Source: Parietaria judaica (taxonomy: Eukaryota; Streptophyta; Magnoliopsida; Rosales; Urticaceae). From it: a DNA stretch of 64,000 nucleotides. Made by a program: the position numbers and the translations under genes. The stretch covers positions 16,027,501 through 16,091,500 of the forward strand of contig OX940870.1 of assembly GCA_954871525.1 (NCBI GenBank), in the 5' to 3' direction. Below the pieces are notes generated by a model. The model saw only the letters and a list, made by a program, of their open reading frames with translations, did no database searches and was not told where the DNA came from. Positions 52,591 through 62,838 of this stretch are shown here, piece after piece. How positions within the stretch are numbered: the stretch's first letter is position 1; each line of letters starts with the position of its first letter.

Positions 52591-52723
52591 GGCGCTTCTG
52601 AATTCTATTGTTGCGTTAGAGAGAGAGAAGAGGTGGACGAGAAGTCCCCAGAGGATGGACCCACAAGGAGTTCACTGTTGAGAAAATTAATTAATAAATG
52701 AAATTGGTGTAATATTTTATTTT

Positions 52724-53695
52724 GGGAAAATAGCGGCAAAAGTCCTTGACTCTGCATATTGGTTGCAGTTAAGTCTCTATACTTAAATTTTGGTGGTAAA
52801 AGTCCCTACCGTTAGAATCTTGGTTAACATCCATCCTTATGTCGTTATCTCCATGTTAAGTGCCACATAGGCAGCACAATTGTCATCCATGTCATCAAAA
52901 AAATTAAGGCAAAACTACCAAAAGTATAAAATACTAAAAAAACTCTAAACTATTAAATCTACGAGTCGCGGTGATATTAAGTCACATTTTTAGTGAATCC
53001 ACCATTTTAAAAATTCTTGTCGGTTTTTTTTTTTTTTGCGATTTAAATAGGTCCTTTACATATATTTTCATTTTCTTTCTTGAAATTTTGTAACTAACGC
53101 GGGAATTAGATCTAGTGCCTCCAAATAATTAGCAATATATAAACTTGTATTTCTAAATAACCAAATAACACTAAGTTGAATGTTTAAAAAAAACATCAAA
53201 ATATAAATTGCAAGATACTTGCATTCCGAAATTAGGCTACCCATTCTAGTTATGAGAATTATTTCGGAATACAAGTATCTTGCAGTTTATATTTTGATGT
53301 TTTTGAAACATTCAATGTTATTTGGTTATTTAGAAATACAAGTTTATATATTACTAATTATTTGGAGGCACTAGATTCAATTCCCGCGTTAGTTACAAAA
53401 TTTCAAGAAAGAAAATGAAAATATATGTAAACGATTAAATCGCAAAAAAAAAAAAAACAACGACAAGAATTTTTAAAATGATGGATTCACTAAAAATGTG
53501 ACTTAATATCACAGCGACTCGTAGATTTAATAGTTTAGAATTTTTTTTAGTATTTTAGACTTAATATCACCGCGACTCATAAGGATGGATGTGAAACAAG
53601 ATTTTAACGGTAGGGACTTTTACCACCAAAATTTGAGTACAGGAACTTAACTGCAACCAATATGCAGAGTCAGGGACTTTCACCGCTATTTTCCC
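52724..53695. mobile_element. Mutator-like foldback element, 972 bp, TSD TTTTATTTT
   Basis: The ends GGGAAAATAGCGG and CCGCTATTTTCCC are inverted and both flanks are TTTTATTTT (52715-52723, 53696-53704), the 9-bp duplication typical of MULEs. Nearly the whole element is an inverted repeat: an outer arm of about 125 bp, an extra 90-bp segment present only on the left, and an inner arm of about 300 bp, meeting around 53232-53262. No transposase is encoded. It sits between VTE1 and its upstream region. Confidence 0.9.
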
Positions 53696-54729
53696 TTTTA
53701 TTTTTATTGTCTTCATTTGTTCATTATCCATTTCTATGATTCTATTTCTATCCAACATTTTGGAACGAAAATAAACATGTCGTTTATTTAAATAATGGAA
53801 GTAACCTTTCCGGATCTTCTACTTTTAAGTTAACAACCATCTTATTTATTTACAAGTAGTCTGTAGTAGACTATCACTATATCAATCTTTAAATATTATA
53901 TTTTTATTATAATTTCTCTCTTTGTATTACTTATTAAAAAATTTATAAAAATCAAAATATAAAATTATTACCGAAAATATTAGAATAAATTAAGTCGTGA
54001 CTACATAAGTAGAAAAATATAAAATCTAAGACCTAACGGGGACAAAAATATAAGCTTACATTTTAATCATATATATCTTGCAAATCCTAAAAGAAATTTC
54101 CATAATCTATAAAATTAAATAACTATTTTTTATTCATAAATAATTTTTAAATATTAGCATAATACTCAATTAAAGTTAAATTTGAGTACATGGACTTAAC
54201 TGCAACCAAAATGTAAAATCAGAGACTTTCACCGCTATTTTCTCTTTTATTTTTATTGTCTTCATTTGTTCATTATCCATTTCTATGATTCTATTTCTAT
54301 TCAACATTTTGGAACCAAAATAAACATGCTGTTTATTTAAATAATGGAAAGTAACCTTTCCGGATCTTCTACTTTTTTTAACAACCATCTTATTTATTTA
54401 CAAGTATTCTGTAGTAGACTATCACTATATCAATCTTTAAATATTATATTTTTATTATAATTTCTCTCTTTGTATTACTTATTAAAAAATTTATAAAAAT
54501 CAAATTATAATATTATTGCCGAAAATATTAGAATAAATATATTAAGTCGTGACTACATAAGTAGAAAAATATAAAATCTAAGACCTAACGGGGACAAAAA
54601 TATAAGCTTACATTTTAATACTATAAATCTTGCAAATCCTAAAAGAAAAATTCCATAATCTATAAAATTAAATAATTATTCTATATTTATAAATAATTTT
54701 TAAATATTAGCATAATACTCGATTAGGGT
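53632..54729. repeat. 549-bp tandem duplication (two units)
   Basis: 53632-54180 and 54181-54729 are similar throughout, for example CTTCATTTGTTCATTATCC at 53711 and 54260 and ACCTAACGGGGAC near 54030 and 54587. The first unit begins inside the right arm of the foldback element, so about 65 bp of its terminal repeat was duplicated along with the flank. Divergence is several percent, so the duplication is older than the 8.9-kb one. Confidence 0.88.
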
Positions 54730-55821
54730 TAAACTCTTATAAAAAAATACTCAAAGGTTTGCTAAACTAAAGAAAAGAAAAAGGCATCAAATGCTCATTT
54801 AACACCTAAGGTTTATGAGAATTGCCCATACTTTCAAATAATTCATTTATACCCATTTTAAAAACTTTTTGGACCATATTAGGCCTGACTTAAATTTTTT
54901 TTTATTTCCGTTTAATAATTAATTATTATATATTTTAATTTCAAATTTATATTTTTCTGAAATTATGGTTGAATTCTTCCCATATTTATCATATTTTCAT
55001 TTATTTTGTTACTTTGACCTATATTTCCAAAATTTTATTTTTTTCCTTCTCGTCATCTATCTCTCTCTCTCAGTCTCTCTCTGATCTGGGTTCTGGCAAG
55101 AGGACAGATTGCTGAAAATTCTCACTAGAGAGATGAACGCACCGATCTTGAGTGCACGTCGTGGCTGGGTGTCACCGGAAGGTCGCCTGAGTTATGAGAG
55201 AAGTCGTCGGAACGTCGTCAGAGAGAGTCTCTCATGTCGTTCTCGACGTCGTGGTTTGAAGAGGGACGGCGCCGTGGAGGAGGTGCACGCGGACTTGGTC
55301 GGCGAATTTCGGCGGTCGTGGTGGCATGGAAGAGACCCTGGTTCAGATCTATGGCGAACTTCGGCGGTCGTGGTCGTTGTTTGCATTGTATTCGACATGT
55401 TCAACAGGTTCATAAAATTTTGTAGATATTTTTACATTTTTTACTAGTGATACAATTTTGTAAATATATATACAGTTTTTACAGGTTAACAAAATTCCGT
55501 ATATATATATATATTTACAGTTTAAATATATGTTTGCTATTGGTATATATATTTGATATTTTATAAGAAAAACTCATGAAATGCCCAAAAATCACTTAAG
55601 GTTTAAGGGAATTGCCCATAGTTTCAAACAATTCACTTATACCAATTTTAAAAATATATTGGACCATATTAACCCTGATCTTAATTATATTTATTTATTT
55701 TCGTATTTAATTATTTATTTTATATTTATTTTCGAAATTAAATTAATTATCCTTAAATTTTGGTTGAAAACTTCCCCCATTAATTAGGTTATCATTTAAT
55801 TTTGTTATTTTGACCAAAAAA

Positions 55822-55825
<4 letters not shown>

Positions 55826-55884
<59 letters not shown>
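55826..55884. repeat. CT microsatellite
   Basis: A pure (TC)n run of nearly 60 bases between AT-rich and GC-rich parts of the inner MULE-like element. Confidence 0.95.
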
Positions 55885-55887
<3 letters not shown>

Positions 55888-56042
55888 GGATTGACCACCA
55901 TCGCCGGATTCGGGCCGAGAGCGCGGCAACTTCGGGCGTGGCTTCGGCGACCGTGGTCGCGGTTGCCGAGGAGGCGACCATTGTCGCAGTTGCCGAGGAG
56001 GCGGTCGTGGCCTCCGTCGTGGTCGCCCTCCATCGCGCCTCC

Positions 56043-58798
56043 TGTTGGACATATGTATCCTTAAACAAGATATTTATCAATTTGTAAAAGATTATGACAA
56101 GTCGTTGAATAAAGATGGTACTTATTATGTTAATCTTATTATAGTTTCTGTAGAGTAAAATAGAATGTTTGATTCCTTAGTTCATAAAGTATGCAATTAT
56201 GTTATTATTATCACAAAGGAGTCATGTGAGGAAGAATTAATAAACATAATAAATGAACTTAAAATGTTCGTGACCTGATTAACTGGGTGGGAGCCCATTA
56301 ATCGGTAAGGTCATTAATGTGACTGAAGTGACAATCCTATTCTGGATTTTGTGTGTGTCAACACTCACTAGAAGTGCATTAAGTATGAAGCGTCTTCATA
56401 CTGGACTGGACCTGACTTAAACTCAAGAAAGTTGTCATATAAGACCGTCACTGACAACTTGTAGTTGAGTCGCAAAATGATGATCAAATGGATATTAGTT
56501 CTAAGTCCTGAGTGGTCATGAGTCCAAGCTGCTGGCTTGATTGTTCTTTGATTTAACCGTTAAAGAACACAAGATATTACCGCTGTTCCCAACACTATTA
56601 TTTTGGGAACATGATAGTCAGTAGTAAGGATTGCTTGATCATAGATATGGGCATCACACAACTCTCTTCAGAGTCATGATGATTCCCTTGATTGTCAGTG
56701 GTGAGAAGTGAGAGGTACCCGTGCGCAACTTATGAATCGAAACCATAAGTGGGTTACTCATAATATTACTGGCTGAGTCAAGGATGAAAATGCACTGAGG
56801 GGCATTACGGTAAAAACCGCCTGCTCATGTGTGAGTCATCAAGTGAAAGGACAATAATCGGTATTTGATTGAATCTAATGGACACCCTGCTGTATATAAG
56901 GGAATAATATATACCGTATCACTAAAGAGTGCAGCCTCGGGTCTATAGTGGAATCACTTCGAGGTTTGACGAACAACTAGCAGTTCGTTTGAGCTTAAGT
57001 GATACGGGTCCATGGTCCCCAGGATAGCTCCGTAACGGATGATACGTACGTGATTAAAATACATTCTGGATAATGTTTAATCATTTGGCTCGACTTATAA
57101 AACGGACAAGTCTGTGACAGACGTCAGATAGTTTTATCGATAGCGTGGCAAAAGTATCATATTTTGGTACACGAAAGTAACTGATAAAAAGAAAGTTAGA
57201 ATTTTGGATTTTAGAACAGCACCATATTGTTCTAAATTAAATTCTAAGCAACTTTGCTTTTTGAACCAAGTCATTCTGACTTACGGTTTGTGATTTATGG
57301 ATTTTCTAAGTTTATGACTCGGTTCGATAAACTTTGAAATTAAATCACATGTCACGAATTTAAATGATGGTGTTGCACCATGACATTTAATGTGTGATAA
57401 AGAGATCAGGGCTTATTAATATAATTTGATTATTTGGATTTGATTATTAATATCTTATTAATAATTAATTAAATAATTAAAGGATTTATATTAATAAATA
57501 AATAATATATATTCATGTATTATTCAATGTGTATTTCGAATTAGTGTTTGAGTATAACAAACCCTAGATAAATTCGATTAACCAATATTGAAAGATTTTA
57601 TTTTTGCGGCATAAATACCTAAAGTCTGGTATAATGGTAAAAACCCTAAAATCAATTTAATCCATTAGATCGGTGATGATTTAGTATCAACCGTTGGATT
57701 GAGATAATTGATTCAACCCCTAATGTAATTCGAAATTGAAACTTGGTGACCAAGTTTAGGTATTTCGAATTAGATTAATTAATTCTGTCCGTTGGATCGG
57801 TTTTTAGATCTAATCTTTAAACCGTCGGATTAGAAATTAATTAACATTATATATATGATATTAAAATTCGAATAAATAAAAGGATAAAAGTTTGAATTAG
57901 GGTTTTGTAAAACCCTAGGGTATTTGACTTTATCCCTAATTGATTTGATCCATTGGATTGGTTTAAGATTTAATTTTAACCATTGGATCTAGATAATCAA
58001 TAACAAATTCGAATTTGAATATATATACATAATATAATTCGAAAAATATATGATATGATCTTATCTTATATTATTCAATTAATTAAATCCCTGATTAATT
58101 ATATCCATTGGATCTAGATGAGATTGAATCTGGATCATTGGATTGAAATAATTATTTATATTTAATTAAAAGAATTCGAATAATGGGAGGGAAAATCTCC
58201 AAATCGGTTACAGCTTGAGCCTATAAAAAGGAAGCTCATTCTACACATTTAACACACCTTTCCCCAGAGCAAAAACTCGAGCTCTCCCTCTCTCTCTAGG
58301 GTCTGCGAGTTTTTTGCTTCTGATCTCTTTTTCTGGTTCGGCTTAGGAGATATTTTTCTCCGGTAGCTTTAAAAGAACCTTCAGCTAAATTTTGCGACGG
58401 AGTCCTGCCAGCGAAGCCCACGCTTCGGTAGCGAGGAATCCAGGAGTCTATCCCGGAAGATCACGGGAGTTTCCCTCAGCACCGGCGGAGCCCTGCCCAA
58501 GTCAGAACGCGCAGCCGGAATCGTCAACTGAGGTACGGCCTTATGCATTGGGTAAATAAATGCGACCATTTACTGCTTTCTATTTATTTCCTATTTCGAC
58601 TAGATTATTAATAATGAATATGAAAATATTAAATTCGAAATATTTATCAGATCTCGTTTTTGATTGTTACCCGATATCCGTTTCGTCGGTCCGATAACAG
58701 GATTTCCGCTTTAAAATGAATTTTTAAATGTTACCGGGACGGCCCGGAAGCTATTATCGTGGTAAGGAAGTCGGCTTGATACCACCGATTTCCCAACA
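56043..58798 (+). repeat. Solo LTR, 2,756 bp, TSD CCTCC
   Basis: It starts TGTTGGACATATG, ends CCAACA and is flanked by CCTCC on both sides (56038-56042 and 58799-58803). No internal region or second LTR is present, so it arose by LTR-LTR recombination. It matches 43297-46718 and contains the uninterrupted target of the hAT element. A TATA-like box is at 58222-58229 (TATAAAAA). Orientation follows the related 5' LTR at 39576. Confidence 0.93.
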
Positions 58799-59125
58799 CC
58801 TCCTTCCTCCATCGCGGTCGCCCTCCGTCGTGCATCCTTCCTCCATCGCTCTCCGTCGCGGCGCGATGATCCTTTCCACACAATCGTAACTGTAAATTTA
58901 TTTACAGTTTTCTGTATATATGTTTACAGTTTTAAGGTAATATATTTGATTTTTGTAAATGATTTTACTATATTTTGAAGTGATAATTTCTCTTAGAGGG
59001 GAAATATTTTTGTAACTGGATTTACACGCTTTTTGTAAATGTCTTTACACTTTTTTGGAGTTATTTTACACAAATTTGCATTTATGGATATGTATATGAA
59101 ATTTTAAAATCTTGTCAACAGATTT

Positions 59126-59349
59126 GTAAACAGATTTACATAAAATGAGGCATAACGAAAACCAAATTTCGTTAATAGATTTACATAAAATGAGGAGAAA
59201 CGAAAACCAAGTTTTGTAAACAGAATTACATAAAATAAGGCAGTAGGAAAACCAAGTTTTGTGAACAGATTTACACATAATGAGGCAGAACGAAAACCAA
59301 GTTTCGTAAACAAATTTACATAAAATTAAGCAAACGAAAATCAAGTTTC
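59126..59349. repeat. 45-bp minisatellite, five copies
   Basis: Units start at 59126, 59171, 59216, 59261 and 59306 with the pattern GTAAACAGATTTACATAAAA, TGAGGCA, AACGAAAACCAAGTTT. Because 45 is divisible by three, the minus strand is open through it and reads a 15-residue repeat of the type FTKLGFR; I regard this as a by-product of the repeat. Confidence 0.93.
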
Positions 59350-60106
59350 ATAAATAAAAATTCGAAATAAATATAGATTAATAGGAAAATAAATTTTAGA
59401 TTTTAATCATTAAAATAGGGAATATTAAAAGTGATTTGTTAGAGCTAATAAACAATAATACTAATTAATAGGGGAGATTTATTTTTAATTAATTTATTCA
59501 ATTTGCTACATTTGAGGAAATTTTTTATTATTATTTTAATTTAAAAAACGAATTATAATTAAATGTGGTTTAAAAATTAGAAGGGCAATTTAGTCCATAT
59601 TTCAATTTGTTGGTAGTTATGATTTCCATAATTAGAAATGGGCATTTTTTAAAAACCTTGAGCCACAAATGGGCATTTGCCTCATTTATCCTTTATATAT
59701 ATATATATTTACAGTTGTGGTATTGGTATATATATTTACAGTCTTGAAATTATATTAGCAGTTTAAATTTCGTATATATATTTGCAGTTTAAATATATTT
59801 TGTAAATATTGACAGTTTGTTATTGGTATATATATACACCGTTATGGTTGTTATTTACGATTTGCCCAAACAGTTCCCGTATAAAGTATTTGTATATACA
59901 TATACAAGATTCGTAATTAAATTTACAACTTGAAATTAGTATATTTAAATACAATTTATGTTTGTAGATTTTTGTATTAATTTGAGCTCATTATTTCCTA
60001 CGATTTTAGGAATTTTGAAATTTTGATTTTAAAATTTAAATCGGGAGAAAATATTCAAAAATAATTAAGGAACGATTAAGATTAATCAATTATTCTTTTT
60101 AGCTAC

Positions 60107-60620
60107 CACTACTACAAAAACAGGCTTAAATGACATCATTTTCCAGTTGTAGAAAGTTTTACACGACATGCAAAGCATGTCGTTTAAGCACAAGTCGTAG
60201 TAGGTTACAGGACAGGCATAAAGGAAGTCGTGCAAACGTAAAACACGACAGGCAAGTGACGTCGTTTACATGTTGACGAATCCTCAAAGCCGAGGCTATC
60301 CACTAACAAAGCCGCGGCTTTAATAGAATATTGACTGTCGTTTAATGTCTATTACGACACGCACGCAAAGTCGTAAAAAATGAAAGCCTAGGCTTTCCTA
60401 AATAATGTCGCGGCTTGTTTTATACTTACCACGACATGATTTCGATTGTCGTAATAAATTGCAATTTTTTCTTAAAATTTAGCCGCGGCTATATGTTATG
60501 AAGCCCAGGCTTGTTTAAATAGCGAATTTTAATTGTTTTTTTTTTATCTTTGACGACATGTTTTTGCCTGTTGTCTAAAGTACAATTTCGACAAAAAAAA
60601 ATTGGATCGCGGGTTTTTAA
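60107..60620 (+). mobile_element. Terminus of a CACTA (En/Spm) transposon
   Basis: 60107 starts CACTACTACAAAAACAGGC, the typical plant CACTA end. The next 500 bases contain many copies of ACGACATG and its complement and of GCCGCGGCT, i.e. subterminal repeats for transposase binding. No opposite end and no transposase are visible, so it is a truncated or very short non-autonomous copy. Confidence 0.78.
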
Positions 60621-60990
60621 TGCATTCCGATATTTCACAATTGTTTTAGCGGAAATATTCGTAATCGTCCACTAAACAAAACACAATATATAATCATCAA
60701 CCAAACAAAGATCGAATCAAACATTTAAGGAATTTTTTATTTTTATTTTATTAATTTATTAGAATTATTAATTAATTTTCAATGTGATTTAAATTCCAAA
60801 TATTAATTAATTAATTTGAAGGGTATATTAGTCCACATTTCAATTAGTTGGTGGTTTTGATTACCAAAAATACAAATGAGCATTTTTTTTAAACCTTGAG
60901 TCACAAATGGGCATTTTCCTCATTTACCCTTAAAGAAATACTCATTTGGACTTTTATGGACGTATTTACCCTCTTTTTCTGCAAGCTTGG

Positions 60991-61337
60991 AGTTACACTT
61001 TTGTAACGGCCGTTACACTTTCGTAACAGCAGATACACTTTTGTAACTGGAATTACACTTTTGTAACGGCAGTTACACTTTTGTAACGAGAGTTACACTT
61101 TTGTAGTCACATTTACAAATGTGATTACAAAATTCTCGCAAAAAAAAAAAGTATAGGACCAAGACCAACAAAAGAAGGAGTATATGACCAAGCCTGAAGT
61201 TACACTTTTGTAACGACAGTTACATTTTTACAACGTCCGCTACACTTTTCTAACTGAAGTTACAATTTTGTAACGGTAGATACAATTTTGTAACTAAAGT
61301 TACACTTTTTTAACGAGAGTTACAGATGTAATCACAG
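60991..61337. repeat. 20-bp minisatellite with internal dyad
   Basis: Units of the form AGTTACACTTTTGTAACGGC run from 60991 to 61110 (six units) and from 61198 to 61337 (seven units), each with the inverted pair GTTAC...GTAAC. The stretch between the blocks contains GTATAGGACCAAGACCAA, and the same phrase follows the second block near 61375, so block plus tail was itself duplicated. Confidence 0.92.
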
Positions 61338-61419
61338 GTCCCGCAAAAAAAAAAAAAAAAAAAAAAAAATCTCGAGTATAGGACCAAGACCAAAAAAAAA
61401 AGTATAGGCCATTGTCGCC

Positions 61420-61934
61420 ATGAGAGAGAGGGAGAATGAGAGGAAGAGGGAGGGAGAGAGAGAGAGTGAGAGTTTTTTAGCATCGAGACAAGAGGTTGAA
61501 GAAGAAGAAGAAGAAGAAGAAGAAGAAGAAGAAGAAGAAGAAGAAGAAGAAGACTCCGTTGAAACCCTAGAGAGAAGAGAGCAGAAGGCGAAGAGTTTGT
61601 CCCCCCACACCTGCCGCCACAAGTTCCACGACCTCTGCTGCCGCTTCTCGTCGGACGACGCCGCCTTCCTCGACGATCAATACCAAGGGCAAAGCAAATG
61701 GCGATTCAGATTGGAGCGCGATCAAGAAAAGAAATCGATAGAGTGAGCGAACCTGATGGAAGAAAGTGAAGACGTGGAAGCCCTGGGTGATGCGAGCAAG
61801 CGATCGAGAGCCTCAATCTTCTCGGAGTCGAATTTGCTGAGAGAGACGGATGAGAGATAGTGGTGAGGAGAGAAAGAAGCTGGATTTATGAAACTGTGAG
61901 TAATTTTTAAAAAGGTTTGTTGGTTACTGAGCAT
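61420..61934. other. GC-rich exon-like stretch, identity unknown
   Basis: Around a (GAA)n run the sequence is GC-rich and open on both strands. On the minus strand 61934-61722 reads SLSKFDSEKIEALDRLLASPR, with a possible splice donor after CCATCAG at about 61750; on the plus strand 61560-61746 reads HTCRHKFHDLCCRFSSDD. Neither is a family I recognise. It may be the first exon of an unplaced gene, a pseudogene, or captured sequence. Confidence 0.3.
61498..61552. repeat. GAA trinucleotide repeat
   Basis: About 18 consecutive GAA units. It would encode poly-Glu on the plus strand or poly-Ser/Leu on the minus strand. Confidence 0.95.
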
Positions 61935-62064
61935 TTGTCTAATAATTCCATTTTTAAATAGATAAAATAAGTAATATTTATATTATATATGTCTAGATAT
62001 TATTATTTTACAGAACTCAAGATTTTAGTGTGTATTAATTATATTTTACATTCCAAGCAAATAA

Positions 62065-62110
62065 TCTATATATTATAAAAGGAGAAACTCACATGTGATA
62101 TGGCATGATG
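62065..62110 (+). mobile_element. Possible Helitron 5' end
   Basis: TCTATATATTATAAAAGGAG preceded by A fits the TC-starting 5' ends common among plant Helitrons. It is followed by CACATGTGATATGGCATGATG, also common there. I could not find a matching CTRR end with a hairpin, so the element's extent is unknown. Confidence 0.4.
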
Positions 62111-62823
62111 TTATTCAAGTATTAAGAATTCTTATTTTCACAACTCAATATGAAGATGAGGAACAACTCTTACAAAGGATTGAGGAATCCTTTTTTCTAA
62201 GAATTCACAATTTTTTTAAATATGAATTCAATGTAGTTTTCAATATGGATTAATGTACTTATTGAATCGAATTGTAAGTGTCACAATTTTTAATTGCATT
62301 AACAATAGTTTTAAGTGACACTTAACTTTTTAACATGCAACTTGAACATATTTATATTTATATTAATTTTTATTTATATAAAGTTTACAAATATAGTGTT
62401 CCTAACGTTTTTATCATTTAAAATAATGTGTTCCCCACAATCAATTTAGTGGTGCTCTTTTCAATAGTATTATTTATATGGTCCATTTTTAGTTTTAAAA
62501 TATTTTTAATATGCTTTAAGATCAAAATTTTACGCCTACAAAAATGAAGAAGTAATATTAATCAAATTTATCATCACAAGTAACAAATAGAGTTTAACAT
62601 CATGAAATCAAAGCATTTAATATTCTAATTTTAATGGGTTTTTTTATTTATTTTATTGTTATTATTTTTCATTTATTTTATATTATTTTTCTTATGAATT
62701 GAATGGTTTTGATATTCTCTATTCCATTGCATTAGGACTTTTAGTTTTCCCTTCTTAATATCTATTTATGTTTATATGCAATTAAACCAATTAAAGTTCT
62801 GACTTTTCATTTTGATTCTACTA

Positions 62824-62838
62824 ATCTATAAATAGAGG
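62824..62838 (+). promoter_or_regulatory. TATA box candidate
   Basis: TCTATAAATAGAGGC is an excellent plant TATA box, followed 40 to 80 bases later by a pyrimidine-rich stretch with three CTCATTT repeats, like a transcription start and leader. No convincing ORF follows on the plus strand within the window. Confidence 0.45.

Larger units (their letters stand above)
54775..60930. mobile_element. Two nested MULE-like elements with captured GC-rich sequence (tentative)
   Basis: A left-end motif (AATGCTCATTTAACACCTAAGG, GAATTGCCCATA) at about 54775 recurs at about 55575. A matching inverted right-end motif (CAAATGGGCATTTGCCTCATTTA) occurs at about 59670 and again at about 60905. Each left end leads through GGTTGAA(T/A)...TTTGACC into a CT-rich tract and then GC-rich exon-like sequence. 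The simplest reading is an inner copy (about 55566-59694, carrying the solo LTR) inside an outer copy. Clear 9-bp duplications were not found. Confidence 0.45.

Noticed and set aside
55109..56080. Arg/Ser/Glu-rich frames on both strands
   Set aside because: They are translations of a CT microsatellite and GC-rich repeats; no domain is recognisable.
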